A stretch of 64,000 nt of DNA from Aurantiacibacter sp. MUD61 (lineage in GTDB: Bacteria; Pseudomonadota; Alphaproteobacteria; Sphingomonadales; Sphingomonadaceae). Both the position numbers and the translations under genes were made by a program. Under the pieces are notes generated by a model, which was given only the letters and a program-made list of their open reading frames with translations, searched no databases and was not told where the DNA came from. The stretch is taken from NCBI RefSeq assembly GCF_027912455.1, contig NZ_CP115446.1:2627501-2691500 (forward strand), written 5' to 3'. This document shows positions 53,359-62,257 of the stretch, in pieces; the first letter of the stretch is position 1; each line of letters starts with the position of its first letter.

Positions 53359-55353
53359 TTATCCGTTGATTTTGTTCATGATCTGCGGAACGATCGCATC
53401 TGCGGTCAGTCCGAATTTTTCGAAGAGATCGCTCGCCGGGGCGGATGCCCCGAAACGATCGATGCCGATGTTGAGGCCGTTCGCCATGGTGTAGCGTTCC
53501 CAGCCGAAAGTGGTACCCGCTTCGATGCTGACGCGCAGGATTTCATCGGGCTGCACATTGGGCAGGATGTCTTCCTTGTAGGCCGCATCCTGCTCGTCAA
53601 ACAGCTCCGTGCAGACCATGGAGACGACATCGGCGCCGACGCCCTCTTTCTCCAAGCGGTCGGCGCATTCGAGTGCCAGATGCACTTCGGAGCCGGTCGC
53701 GATGAGGATGACGCGGCGCTTGTTGCCTGCACGCTTGAGGCGATAGGCACCCTTCGAGCACTGATCGAGGTAATCGGGCGAATTGCGCACCTGCGGCAGG
53801 CCCTGACGGCTCAGCGCGAGGACGGTCGGGCGATCGGTCTGACGGAGTGCGATTTCCCAGCATTCTGCAGTCTCGACGGCGTCGGCCGGGCGCATCACGA
53901 GGATGTTGGGCATGGCGCGCAGGCTCTGCAAATGCTCGATCGGCTGGTGCGTCGGTCCGTCTTCACCAAGGCCGATGCTGTCATGCGTCATCACGTAGAC
54001 CACAGGGCACTGCTGCAGGGCCGACAGGCGGATCGCGCCGCGCGCATAGTCGGTAAATATCAGGAACGTGCCGCCATAGGCTGTCACGCCGCCATGCAGC
54101 GCCATGCCGTTCATCGCCGCCGACATGCCGAATTCGCGAATCCCGTAATAGACGTAGCGGCCGGAGTAATCCTGCGCGGTCATTGGGCCGATGCCGCCAG
54201 CCTTGGTGTTGTTCGAGCCGGTCAGATCGGCGCTGCCACCGATGGTTTCGGGCAGTTTGCCATTGATCTGGTCGAGCGCCATTTCGCTCGCCTTGCGGGT
54301 GGCGACTTTCTGCGGCTCATCGATCAGGCGCTTGGTGTAGTTTTCGAGGCTGAAGTTCTTGGGCAATTCGCCCGCCATGCGGCGTTCAAATTCTGCCTTG
54401 TGGTCGCTCGCATCGAGGCGCCCCTGCCATTCGCAATGCGCCTCTTTCGATCGCTCACCCGTGGCGCGCCAGTCTGCCAGCACATCGTCCGGAATGACGA
54501 AGGGATCGTGGTCCCAGCCGAGCACCTTGCGCGCCGCAGCGATCTCGTCTTCACCCAGCGGAGCGCCGTGAACTGCACTGGTGCCGCCCTTGTTCGGAGC
54601 GCCCTTGCCGATCACCGTGGTGCAGCGGACGAGCGAGGGCTTGCCGGTTTCCGCCACAGCTTCGTCAATCGCGCGGCGAATATCGGCAGGATCGTGGCCG
54701 TCACAGCTCGCGACATGCCAGCCGGTTGCTTCGTAGCGCGCGGGGATATCTTCGGAGGATGACAGGTCGACCTTGCCATCGATGGTGATGTTGTTGTCGT
54801 CCCACAGCACGATCAGGCGGCCGAGGCCGAGGTGGCCCGCAAGGCCGATCGCCTCATGGTTGACGCCTTCCATCAGGCAGCCGTCGCCCGCGATCACCCA
54901 GGTCTTGTGATCGACCAGATCGTCTCCGAACACGGCATTGAGATGCCGCTCCGCCATGGCCATACCGACCGACATGGCGAGGCCCTGCCCCAGCGGGCCG
55001 GTGGTGGCTTCGACACCGGGGATCAGAAAGTTTTCCGGGTGGCCGGCACACGGGCTGCCCAGCTGGCGGAAATTCTTGATGTCATCCAGCGTGGGGCTCT
55101 CATAGCCGGAAAGGTGCAGCAGCGCGTAAATCAGCATGGAGCCATGCCCGGCGCTCAGCACGAAGCGATCGCGGTCTGCCCAATCGGGCGCGGCGGGATC
55201 GAATTTCAGGTAATCGGACCAGAGAACAGTCGCGACATCGGCCATGCCCATCGGCATCCCCGGATGCCCCGAATTGGCTGCCTGCACAGCGTCCATCGAA
55301 AGGGCGCGAATGGCATTGGCCATATTGGTGAAACGGGTCTGCTCGTCGCTCAT
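53359..55353 (-). CDS. tkt: Transketolase
   Basis: Thiamine-diphosphate enzyme of the pentose phosphate (and Calvin-type) pathway that transfers two-carbon units. The 664-residue length is standard. N-terminal ThDP domain: 'SGHPGMPMGMADVATVLW', 'HGSMLIYALLHLSGY' and 'GDGCLMEGVNHEAIGLAGHL' to 'LWDDNNITIDG' (metal site). Middle Pyr domain: 'YYGIREFGMSAAMNGMALHG' with the catalytic Glu. C-terminal domain: 'TFGWERYTMANGLNIGIDRFG'. The start is ATG 55353; codons upstream are not conserved. It heads tkt-gap-pgk, divergent from the zapA group. Confidence 0.95.
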   Translation of the reverse strand: MSDEQTRFTNMANAIRALSMDAVQAANSGHPGMPMGMADVATVLWSDYLKFDPAAPDWADRDRFVLSAGHGSMLIYALLHLSGYESPTLDDIKNFRQLGSPCAGHPENFLIPGVEATTGPLGQGLAMSVGMAMAERHLNAVFGDDLVDHKTWVIAGDGCLMEGVNHEAIGLAGHLGLGRLIVLWDDNNITIDGKVDLSSSEDIPARYEATGWHVASCDGHDPADIRRAIDEAVAETGKPSLVRCTTVIGKGAPNKGGTSAVHGAPLGEDEIAAARKVLGWDHDPFVIPDDVLADWRATGERSKEAHCEWQGRLDASDHKAEFERRMAGELPKNFSLENYTKRLIDEPQKVATRKASEMALDQINGKLPETIGGSADLTGSNNTKAGGIGPMTAQDYSGRYVYYGIREFGMSAAMNGMALHGGVTAYGGTFLIFTDYARGAIRLSALQQCPVVYVMTHDSIGLGEDGPTHQPIEHLQSLRAMPNILVMRPADAVETAECWEIALRQTDRPTVLALSRQGLPQVRNSPDYLDQCSKGAYRLKRAGNKRRVILIATGSEVHLALECADRLEKEGVGADVVSMVCTELFDEQDAAYKEDILPNVQPDEILRVSIEAGTTFGWERYTMANGLNIGIDRFGASAPASDLFEKFGLTADAIVPQIMNKING

Positions 55354-55542
55354 CAAATGCTCCTGCACGCTCGCCCCATTTTGCGGAGGCGATTCGGTTA
55401 GAGGCTGTGTGGTGGGGGCCGCTCGCAAGGTCAAGCAAGAGGCCCGCCGCAGCGCCGAAACGCGCCACTTTTCCGTGAGGATTATTCACAGCTTTCCCCC
55501 CTTAAGCTTTGCCGGAGCGCGATAAAGGGCTAATCCGGTCTC

Positions 55543-55767
55543 ATGGAGGCAATTTCTCTCTCCGAGCGCGTGCGCAACGCGATGGCCCGTATCGATGCGG
55601 CTGCGCAGCGCATTGAAGCGGCGGCGAATGCGCCCCGGCCCGAATCCGGCCCCCCGTCGGGCCCCGGATCGGACCCCGAACTGGAAGCCCGCTATGCCGA
55701 GTTGCAGCGCGAAGCTGGCGAGGCCCTGCAGCAGATCGACAGGCTGATCGGGACGCTGGAACGATGA
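55543..55767 (+). CDS. Small coiled-coil protein upstream of zapA
   Basis: A 74-residue protein with helices on both sides of a Pro/Gly-rich break ('NAPRPESGPPSGPGSDPE'). The helical parts ('SERVRNAMARIDAAAQRIEA', 'YAELQREAGEALQQIDRLIG') look like a coiled coil. I do not know the family. It overlaps zapA by ATGA and so is probably translated with it, which hints at a role in cell division or ZapA regulation, but that is positional only. Confidence 0.65.
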   Translation: MEAISLSERVRNAMARIDAAAQRIEAAANAPRPESGPPSGPGSDPELEARYAELQREAGEALQQIDRLIGTLER

Positions 55768-56084
55768 GCAACGTCACTCTTGAAATTGCCGGTCGCAAAT
55801 ACACCATCGCCTGTGCCGAAGGTGAAGAGCCGCATATCGAAATGCTCGGCGCCTCGATCGATAAGAAACTGTCGGAGCTCGACAATCTGGTCGGCCAGTC
55901 GCCCGAACGGATCCTGCTTTACGCCTCGCTGCTGCTGGCGGATGAATTGCACGAGGCGAAGGCTGCAACGCCCTCCCCCGCGCCGCCTGCCGCGGATGCC
56001 GAGACCGCTGAAAAGCTCGAGGCCATGGCCGACAGGCTCGAAACAATCGCAATGCAGCTTGAGACTGGCGCGAGCGCACCCTAG
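55764..56084 (+). CDS. zapA: Cell division protein ZapA
   Basis: FtsZ-ring accessory protein that bundles FtsZ protofilaments. The 106-residue protein begins with the conserved 'VTLEIAGRKYTIACAEGEE' beta-hairpin and the first helix 'IEMLGASIDKKLSELDNLVG', then 'RILLYASLLLADELHEA'. A 25-residue Ala/Pro-rich linker and a short coiled coil ('EKLEAMADRLETIAMQLE') close the protein. It is followed by a 6S RNA gene and formyl-THF cyclo-ligase, the arrangement seen in many proteobacteria. Confidence 0.92.
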   Translation: MSNVTLEIAGRKYTIACAEGEEPHIEMLGASIDKKLSELDNLVGQSPERILLYASLLLADELHEAKAATPSPAPPAADAETAEKLEAMADRLETIAMQLETGASAP

Positions 56085-56093
56085 ATAGGGCTT

Positions 56094-56268
56094 GGCGGGA
56101 CTGCCCGGTACGATCTGGAGTGAAAATCCCTGAGGCTATAAGCAAATACAAGGGAGCTGTCCCTGCCCGGTGTACCAGTTCGGCTGTGGCATCGGTGCAT
56201 ATGGCGCCCACCTGACGTTGAGGCGTCAGAGGATTTCCAGGAAAACGGCCCATGGTGGTTCCGCCACT
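56094..56268 (+). ncRNA. ssrS: 6S RNA
   Basis: The roughly 175-base zapA-to-cyclo-ligase spacer has a closing stem (GGCGGGACTGCC at 56094 with GGTGGTTCCGCC ending at 56265), the long near-duplex expected of 6S RNA and the 5'-side block AATCCCTGAGGCTATAAGC, which matches the conserved CCCUGAG segment of proteobacterial 6S RNAs. 6S RNA binds sigma-70 RNA polymerase holoenzyme and mimics an open promoter. Ends are estimated. Confidence 0.85.
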
Positions 56269-56311
56269 TAATTATTCGCCCTACCGCTCCGCTACTTGAG
56301 GGCGGGATGAA

Positions 56312-56914
56312 TTGAGCGCCTCTGTGAACGACATCACCGCTTTCAAATCCGCACGACGCAAAGAGCTCCGCGAGGCGCGCCGCGAGCACGCAGCCGGTCT
56401 CTCGCCTGCGGTAAGCGCGCTGGTTATGCGCCGCCCGCCAGCGCCAGTGCTGGCAATGGTGCCCGAAGGCGCGAGCATCGGCCTCTATCGCGCGACTGAC
56501 GGCGAAGCACCTGCAGCAGGATACGCGCGCTTCTTCATGGAAGAAGGTCATACCATCGCCCTGCCCCGCATTACTGCGATGGACGGGCAAATGACGTTTC
56601 ACACCCACACTGATCCCTATGGCGAGAGCGATCTGGAGGAGGGCCCGGGCGGTGTGATGCAGCCAGAGGCGAGCGCGACCGAAATCACGCCTGACGTTCT
56701 GTTCGTGCCGCTGGTCGGCTTTACCGAAAGCGGTACGCGGCTCGGCATGGGCGGCGGGTTCTACGATCGCTGGCTTGCGACGCATCCTGATACGATCGCT
56801 ATCGGCCTTGCGTGGGACATCCAGAAAGTGGACAGCCTGCCGCGGGAGGCGCATGACATGCCGCTTGCTGCGATTGTCACTCCCACCCGCATTTACGGAC
56901 CTTTTGAGCGATGA
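56312..56914 (+). CDS. 5-formyltetrahydrofolate cyclo-ligase
   Basis: Converts 5-formyl-THF to 5,10-methenyl-THF with ATP. The 200-residue protein shows the family pattern: 'SARRKELREARREHAAG' near the start, 'TIALPRITAMDGQMTFH', and the ATP/phosphate motif 'GTRLGMGGGFYDRWLA' (about 148-163). A TTG at 56312 opens the frame with no clear ribosome-binding site; GTG 56324 is an alternative, so the start is uncertain. It follows the 6S RNA, which may share its transcript, and its stop overlaps the DUF2842 gene by ATGA. Confidence 0.92.
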   Translation: MSASVNDITAFKSARRKELREARREHAAGLSPAVSALVMRRPPAPVLAMVPEGASIGLYRATDGEAPAAGYARFFMEEGHTIALPRITAMDGQMTFHTHTDPYGESDLEEGPGGVMQPEASATEITPDVLFVPLVGFTESGTRLGMGGGFYDRWLATHPDTIAIGLAWDIQKVDSLPREAHDMPLAAIVTPTRIYGPFER

Positions 56915-57135
56915 GAACAGAACCCACCTGGCGCATTCCTGTCGGCATCCTCGGCCTGTTTGCAGCGCTGATGATCTACGGCATCGTCATCGCCCGCTAT
57001 GCGCCCGATATTATCGGTAGCTGGCCGGGCCTGGTGCAGGCGTTGATCTACATCATTCTGGGCCTGATCTGGCTCTTACCCCTGCGCAATTTCCTCATCT
57101 GGATGGAAACCGGCAATTGGGGCGAAAAGCGCTAG
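56911..57135 (+). CDS. DUF2842-family small membrane protein
   Basis: A 74-residue protein with two membrane helices ('[20 protein letters not shown]' and '[19 protein letters not shown]'). It has the look of the DUF2842 family of small alphaproteobacterial membrane proteins of unknown role, including the end '[13 protein letters not shown]'. It overlaps the cyclo-ligase stop by ATGA and is the last gene of the zapA-6S-ligase group. Its end overlaps the convergent thioesterase gene by 4 bases. Confidence 0.8.
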   Translation: MRTEPTWRIPVGILGLFAALMIYGIVIARYAPDIIGSWPGLVQALIYIILGLIWLLPLRNFLIWMETGNWGEKR

Positions 57136-57569
57136 CTCCAGCGCTCCAGTTCGGCGCGCCAATCCTCCGGCAAAGCCACGGGCCGACGCGTCTCGCGATC
57201 GACATAAACATGGATGAAGTGCCCCTCGGCTGCCGGTTTGTCGCTGCCTTCAGCGAAAATTCCCACTTCGTACCGCACGCTGGATGACCCGAGCCGCGCG
57301 ACCCGCACACCCGCCTCGACAGTCTGCGGAAAGGCTAGCGGCGCGAAGTAGCGGCACTGCGTTTCCACCACGAGGCCGATCATGTCGGAGTTTTCGATAT
57401 CGAGCAGGCCGCGCTCCACCAGCGCCGCATTCACCGCCGTGTCGAACCACGCGTAATAGGTGACATTGTTGACGTGGCCATATACATCATTGTCCGCCCA
57501 TCGCGTGGGGATCTTGCGCCAGACGGAATAGGCATCGCGTCCGCGCGGATCGGGGCGTGTCTCGCTCAT
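57132..57569 (-). CDS. Hotdog-fold acyl-CoA thioesterase (4HBT family)
   Basis: A 145-residue hotdog-fold protein. The signature '[21 protein letters not shown]' (about 22-42) carries the Asp and His/Asn pattern of 4-hydroxybenzoyl-CoA thioesterases and YbgC. Such enzymes hydrolyse acyl-CoA thioesters; which chain is hydrolysed cannot be told. It overlaps the iron alcohol dehydrogenase gene by ATGA and follows it, so the two are co-expressed. Confidence 0.88.
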   Translation of the reverse strand: MSETRPDPRGRDAYSVWRKIPTRWADNDVYGHVNNVTYYAWFDTAVNAALVERGLLDIENSDMIGLVVETQCRYFAPLAFPQTVEAGVRVARLGSSSVRYEVGIFAEGSDKPAAEGHFIHVYVDRETRRPVALPEDWRAELERWS

Positions 57570-58705
57570 AGTGCAGCCTCATACATCCGCCGCGCATCAT
57601 CGCGGGTGATGTCGATCATATTGTTCTGCAGCAGGCGGGTTTGCAGCATGGCTTCATCGGCCAGCAGATCGAGATCCCCTTGGCTTATGCCAACATCGGC
57701 AAGGCGCGGCGAAAGGCCCGCCGCAATCGCCAGATCGCGCATGGCCTCCACAAAGCCCTGCGCTTTCGCCTGCGTACCGAGGCTCGCCAGTGTCGGGTCT
57801 ACCACTTCGGCCAGTTCTGCATAAAGCTCGCGCGCGGCAGGCATGGTATGGGCGAGCACCTGCGGCAGCATCAGCGCGTTGGAGAGGCCGTGTGGCACAT
57901 GGAAATGCCCGCCAAGCGGATAGGCGAGCGCATGGACGCCAGCACAGGGCGCATTGGAAAAGGCCACACCCGCCAGATAGCTACCACGGAGCATGGCGTC
58001 GCGCACTTCCAGATTATCCGGCTCCTCGCACGCGGTGATGAGACTGGCGGACAGCAGCCGCAGCGCCTCTTTCGCCAATGCATCCGAGATCGGGTTCTTG
58101 AGCCGCCTGGTCGTATAGGCCTCGATCGCATGCACCATCGCATCCACACCGGTCGCCCCTGTCACATGGCGCGGCAGGCCGGTGGTAAGGCTCGCATCGA
58201 GCACGGCATGAGTCGCATAGAGCGCATTGCTGACGATGCCCTTCTTCTGCGTCTCACCCACCGTGAGGATGGCAATATTCGTGGCTTCGGAGCCGGTGCC
58301 CGCAGTCGTCGGCACGAGCACCAGTGGAGCGCCCTGCCCCTCAGCCATTCCGACGCCGTAGATATCCGCGATGTCATCCCCGCTGCCGAGCAGATAGGCC
58401 GCCGCCTTGGCGACATCCATTGGCGAACCACCGCCAAACCCGACGACAGACTGCGTCCCCGCTTCGCGCGCCAGTTCGAGCGCACCGAGAACGCTCGCTT
58501 CATGCGGGTCCTCCTGCACGTCATCAAATATCACAACATCGCGTTCGGCCAGCCCAGCCAGAGCCGCATCCGTCAGGCCAATCGCGCGCAAATTCGCGTC
58601 GGTCACAAACAGTACCGGTCCATCGGGCAAAAGCGGTGCGAGATCGCCGCTTGCGCCGATGCCAGACGTGACCTGTGGGCCGTAGTGGAATGTGAAATCA
58701 CTCAT
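57566..58705 (-). CDS. Iron-containing (type III) alcohol dehydrogenase
   Basis: A 379-residue dehydrogenase of the iron-dependent group III family. The N domain has the nucleotide-binding '[19 protein letters not shown]' (about 85-105). Metal-site motifs lie in the C domain: '[14 protein letters not shown]' and '[21 protein letters not shown]' with the conserved histidines. It probably interconverts an alcohol or hydroxyacid with its aldehyde or ketone; substrate unknown. The start is ATG 58705 (MSDFTFHYG). It is followed by a thioesterase in the same operon. Confidence 0.9.
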   Translation of the reverse strand: MSDFTFHYGPQVTSGIGASGDLAPLLPDGPVLFVTDANLRAIGLTDAALAGLAERDVVIFDDVQEDPHEASVLGALELAREAGTQSVVGFGGGSPMDVAKAAAYLLGSGDDIADIYGVGMAEGQGAPLVLVPTTAGTGSEATNIAILTVGETQKKGIVSNALYATHAVLDASLTTGLPRHVTGATGVDAMVHAIEAYTTRRLKNPISDALAKEALRLLSASLITACEEPDNLEVRDAMLRGSYLAGVAFSNAPCAGVHALAYPLGGHFHVPHGLSNALMLPQVLAHTMPAARELYAELAEVVDPTLASLGTQAKAQGFVEAMRDLAIAAGLSPRLADVGISQGDLDLLADEAMLQTRLLQNNMIDITRDDARRMYEAAL

Positions 58706-58783
58706 ACGCAAAGCTGTGCGCAAAGCATCGCGCAGGCGCAAGGCCCGAGCTGAATTTCCATCGCTTTGAAGAAATGTCCCAAG

Positions 58784-58860
58784 TGGCGCGAGTGACGGGA
58801 CTCGAACCCGCGACCCTCGGCGTGACAGGCCGATACTCTAACCAACTGAGCTACACCCGC
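58784..58860 (-). tRNA. tRNA-Asp (anticodon GTC), CCA encoded
   Basis: On the minus strand: acceptor GCGGGTG, D arm GCTCAGTTGGTTAGAGT, anticodon arm CGGCCTGTCACGCCG, T arm GCGGGTTCGAGTCCCGT and encoded CCA. Confidence 0.97.
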
Positions 58861-58894
58861 GCATTTAAGCGGCTAGCGCCTCTTGGGAGACGCG

Positions 58895-58923
58895 CATCTA
58901 GTTGAGGGCCGATTGGCTGTCAA
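58895..58923 (-). promoter_or_regulatory. Promoter of tRNA-Asp
   Basis: On the minus strand TTGACA (58923-58918), a 17-base spacer and TAGATG (58900-58895), a strong sigma-70-type promoter. It ends 35 bases before the mature tRNA. Confidence 0.75.
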
Positions 58924-58965
58924 CACACCTTGCGCGCCTTTTTGAACTCTTTTTATCCGATGGCC

Positions 58966-60318
58966 TCAGCCCGCCAGAATGCGTGCCGGGGCCTCGATCA
59001 TTTTCTTCACTTCCTGCACGAATGCAGCGGCGTCATAGCCATCGACAACCCGGTGATCGCAGCTGATCGAAATGTTCATAAGCTTGCGCTTTTCCACCCG
59101 CTCGCTGCCGTCAGGCTGGGTCACGAACATCGGGCGTTCGACGATGCGATTCGGGCCGATGATAGCGACTTCCGGCCGATTGATGACCGGCGTTGTCGCA
59201 ACACCGCCCAAAGGGCCGAGCGACGTAATTGTCAGCGTCGAGCCGGAAAGCTCTTCCGACTTCGCGCTGCCATCGCGCGCGGCGTTGGCGAGGCGCTGGA
59301 TGTCATTGGCGAGCTGGTACAGGTTCTTGCCCTGCGCATCGCGAATGACAGGGACCATCAAGCCGTTATCGGTCATCGTCGCCATGCCCAGATGCACACT
59401 GCCGTGGCGCGTCACCACCTTCGCCTCGTCATCGAAGCGGGCGTTGATCATTGGGAAATCGGGCAGCACCTTGCAGATCGCGGTGATCAGCAGCGGGAGC
59501 ATGGTGAGCTTGGGCTTGTCCCCGCGATTGTCATTGAGCTGCGCGCGGGTGCGCTCCAGCTCGGTCACATCGCATTCCTCAACATAGGTGAAGTGCGGAA
59601 TGTTGCGCTTGGCTGCTGCCATGTTCTCGGCGATGCGCTTGCGCAGGCCGATGACTTTGATTTCCTCGTCCGCACGCGCCTTTCCGGCTCCGGCATAGCC
59701 GCCCGAATAGGAAATGAAGGCGTCGAGATCGGCATGGCGCACACGGCCGTCCTCAGCCGCTTTCACCTGCGCGAGATCGATACCCATGTCGCGTGCGCGC
59801 TTCCGCACGGCGGGAGTGGCGAGGACCTTGGAACTATCGCCGGAGTCCGTTCGTGCTGAGCTTGTCGAAGCGCGATATTCCGACGTTTCGTCTTTTCGCC
59901 CTTCGACAGGCTCAGGACGAGCGGGTGTGGGTTCTTCGGGAGCCGCCTTCGCCGCATCTTCTTGGTCAGACGGATCGGGATTTTCGACTTCGATGCGCTT
60001 TTCGACTTCTTCGTCCTTCGGCGCAGGCGCAGCTTCGGCAGCTTCTGCCTCTTCAGCCACATCGTCAGGCACTTCGCCTTCGACTTCGATCACGAAGATC
60101 GGGCTGCCGATGGCGACCATGTCGCCAGCTTCGCCAGCGATCTCGACGAGCTTGCCGGTCACCGGGCTTTCCAGCGGCACGGTGGCCTTGTCGGTCATCA
60201 TGTCGACGACTTCTTCGTCTTCCTCGACACGGTCGCCGACCTGCTTTTGCCAGGTGACGATTTCCGCTTCGGTGATGCCTTCACCGATGTCGGGCATGGG
60301 GTGCGAGTAACGTGCCAT
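58966..60318 (-). CDS. bkdB: Branched-chain 2-oxoacid dehydrogenase E2 (lipoamide acyltransferase), repeat in linker
   Basis: Core acyltransferase of the branched-chain alpha-keto acid dehydrogenase complex. The 450-residue protein has a lipoyl domain with the lipoylated Lys in 'MMTDKATVPLE' (Lys 44), a long linker, an E1/E3-binding domain ('LATPAVRKRARDMGIDLAQV'), and the catalytic domain ending in 'SISCDHRVVDGYDAAAF' (His and Asp of HRxxDG). The linker contains a 76-base inverted-repeat pair read in frame ('ARPEPVEGRK' and 'YRASTSSARTD'). It begins 5 bases after E1-beta. The neighbours identify it as a BKD rather than a pyruvate dehydrogenase E2. Confidence 0.92.
   Translation of the reverse strand: MARYSHPMPDIGEGITEAEIVTWQKQVGDRVEEDEEVVDMMTDKATVPLESPVTGKLVEIAGEAGDMVAIGSPIFVIEVEGEVPDDVAEEAEAAEAAPAPKDEEVEKRIEVENPDPSDQEDAAKAAPEEPTPARPEPVEGRKDETSEYRASTSSARTDSGDSSKVLATPAVRKRARDMGIDLAQVKAAEDGRVRHADLDAFISYSGGYAGAGKARADEEIKVIGLRKRIAENMAAAKRNIPHFTYVEECDVTELERTRAQLNDNRGDKPKLTMLPLLITAICKVLPDFPMINARFDDEAKVVTRHGSVHLGMATMTDNGLMVPVIRDAQGKNLYQLANDIQRLANAARDGSAKSEELSGSTLTITSLGPLGGVATTPVINRPEVAIIGPNRIVERPMFVTQPDGSERVEKRKLMNISISCDHRVVDGYDAAAFVQEVKKMIEAPARILAG
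59849..59924. repeat. Inverted repeat pair inside the E2 coding sequence
   Basis: TGCTGAGCTTGTCGAAG (about 59854-59870) and CTTCGACAGGCTCAGGA (about 59901-59917) face each other over about 30 bases. They are the same unit as the pair between udgX and dnaE2, here translated within the E2 linker. Confidence 0.88.
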
Positions 60319-60323
60319 GGTGA

Positions 60324-61406
60324 TCAGTCCTGCAAAATCTTGTCGATGGCCTCGCCAATGCGGACGGGACCGGGGAAATACGCCCATTCGAGGCTGTGCG
60401 GATAGGGTGTGTCGAAGCCGGTGACGCGTTCGACCGGAGCCTCGAGGTGGTAAAAGCAACGCTCTGTCACCAGCGCGGAAAGCTCTGCGCCGAAGCCGGA
60501 TGTGCGCGTCGCCTCATGCACGATCAGGCAGCGGCCGGTGCGTTCGATGGATGCTTCGATCGCTTCGATATCGAGCGGAACGAGAGTGCGCAGATCGAGG
60601 ATTTCAGCCTCAACGCCCTTTTCCCGGCACACGCTCTCCACCACATGCACCATCGTGCCATAGGCGAGAATGGTAAGCTGGTCGCCGTCGGTCACCTGCC
60701 GCGCCTTGCCGAGCGGGATCTTGTAATACCCCTCCGGCACCTGCGCCTCAGGATGTTCTTTCCAGCTCTTGGCGGGCTTGTCGTAATAGCCGTTGAACGG
60801 GCCGTTATAGATACGCTTCGGCTCGAAGAAGATCACCGGATCATTGTCTTCGATACAGCTGATCAGCAGGCCCTTCGCGTCGTAGGGCGTCGCGGGAATT
60901 ACTGTTTTCAGGCCGGAGACATGGGTGAAGATCGCTTCGGGACTTTGCGAGTGCGTCTGTCCGCCGAAAATACCGCCGCCAAACGGGCTGCGCACCGTCA
61001 TCGGGGCGATGAACTCACCCGCCGAGCGGTAGCGCAAGCGCGCCGCTTCGGAAATCAGCTGGTCAAGCCCGGGATAGATGTAATCGGCGAACTGGATTTC
61101 GGGCACCGGGCGCAGGCCATAGGCCCCCATTCCCACCGCGACACCGATAATGCCGCATTCGGAAATCGGCGTATCGAACACGCGGGTCTTGCCGTATTTT
61201 TCCTGCAGGCCGGCAGTGCAGCGGAACACGCCGCCGAAATAACCGATGTCCTCGCCCAGCAGGGTGACGTTGTCATCGCGGTCCAGCATGACGTCGAGCG
61301 CGGAATTGATCGCCTCGATCATGTTCATGTGTTTGGTTTCGCCGGCTTCGCTGGCTTCGGTATGCGAAGCAGCGCCGTCCTGTTCTTGGGTTATCGCGTC
61401 GCTCAT
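60324..61406 (-). CDS. bkdA2: Branched-chain 2-oxoacid dehydrogenase E1 beta
   Basis: Beta subunit of the thiamine-diphosphate E1 decarboxylase of the BKD complex. The 360-residue protein has 'LLGEDIGYFGGVFRCTAGL' near the start, 'FDTPISECGIIGVAVGMG' (catalytic Glu region), 'FADYIYPGLDQLISEAARLRY' and 'GGIFGGQTHSQSPEAIFTHV'. The C-terminal domain covers about 200-360. The first 25 residues (polar) lie before the conserved 'MNMIEAINSAL', so the start might be later. It is 5 bases from E2 and overlaps the hydrolase gene by 4 bases. Confidence 0.93.
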   Translation of the reverse strand: MSDAITQEQDGAASHTEASEAGETKHMNMIEAINSALDVMLDRDDNVTLLGEDIGYFGGVFRCTAGLQEKYGKTRVFDTPISECGIIGVAVGMGAYGLRPVPEIQFADYIYPGLDQLISEAARLRYRSAGEFIAPMTVRSPFGGGIFGGQTHSQSPEAIFTHVSGLKTVIPATPYDAKGLLISCIEDNDPVIFFEPKRIYNGPFNGYYDKPAKSWKEHPEAQVPEGYYKIPLGKARQVTDGDQLTILAYGTMVHVVESVCREKGVEAEILDLRTLVPLDIEAIEASIERTGRCLIVHEATRTSGFGAELSALVTERCFYHLEAPVERVTGFDTPYPHSLEWAYFPGPVRIGEAIDKILQD

Positions 61407-62257
61407 CGCTCCGCTCCTTCACTCAGTATCATTCGATCACCGGCAGCCAGAGAAATTCCGACCAAACCTGCGCTCGGGTCTGGCTGACCTTGCGAACCAA
61501 GGAAAGCGCTCACAACGGGCCATGCGCGCCCGAGCATTGCATCGTCTGCGGCAAAATCATGAGATGCGCCCTCGAGAACGAGGCCCCATGCCGCCGTTCC
61601 GCTTTGTTGAACAGGAACAAGGTGTTGCTCTGCGTCATCGACCAGTCCGGGTACCGTGTCCTGGGTACCAGAAATAAGGAGCATCGGCACGTCAATCCCG
61701 ACAAAGCTGCTCGCGTCAATCAGCCCCGGCACCAGCCCCGGGCTAGAAAAACCGAGCACGGCAGTGACACGCGTATCGCGCAATCGGGCGCCTCCGGCAG
61801 ATGCACCGCCAAGCAGCATCGCGTCGAGGCTTCCGAAACTATGACCTGCCGCGATAACCGGTAAGTCCGGGAATTGCGTCGCTGCAAAGGCCGAAGTGGC
61901 CGCCATGTTCTCTAGCCGCGCGCGGAAACTGTCCTGCGGAGAAATCTGGCCGGCTTGCTCCGAACGCAAGGAATCCGGATGCAAGGGTGCAAGAACGACG
62001 TAGCCCAAAGAACTCAGTCGCTGTGCAAGGGCGTCGTACGCGGTCGGCCAGCTATTATACCCATGCGAAAAGAGCGCGACACCTTGCGCAGCTTCGGGTT
62101 CCCAGATGGTAAGAGGCACCGCACGGTCATCACCGAGTGGCAGCTCGATAACCTGCGACCCTTGGCCGCCCGTGCTCGCCTCCACTGGAAGATGCAAAGC
62201 GAGGGGCGCAGCCAATGCCGCCGCCATAAACATCCGGCGCGATAGCGCGAGCCTCAT
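61403..62257 (-). CDS. Exported alpha/beta hydrolase within the BKD operon
   Basis: A 284-residue alpha/beta hydrolase. The N-terminus is a signal peptide with an Arg pair ('RLALSRRMFMAAALAAPLA'), which suggests export, perhaps by Tat. Nucleophile elbow 'IAAGHSFGSLDAM' (GxSxG), acid region 'LLISGTQDTVPG' and catalytic His in 'LEGASHDFAAD' are all present. It resembles chlorophyllase/dienelactone-hydrolase-like proteins; the substrate is unknown. It overlaps E1-alpha and E1-beta by 4 bases each, so it is translated within the BKD operon although its product should leave the cytoplasm. Confidence 0.8.
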   Translation of the reverse strand: MRLALSRRMFMAAALAAPLALHLPVEASTGGQGSQVIELPLGDDRAVPLTIWEPEAAQGVALFSHGYNSWPTAYDALAQRLSSLGYVVLAPLHPDSLRSEQAGQISPQDSFRARLENMAATSAFAATQFPDLPVIAAGHSFGSLDAMLLGGASAGGARLRDTRVTAVLGFSSPGLVPGLIDASSFVGIDVPMLLISGTQDTVPGLVDDAEQHLVPVQQSGTAAWGLVLEGASHDFAADDAMLGRAWPVVSAFLGSQGQPDPSAGLVGISLAAGDRMILSEGAER

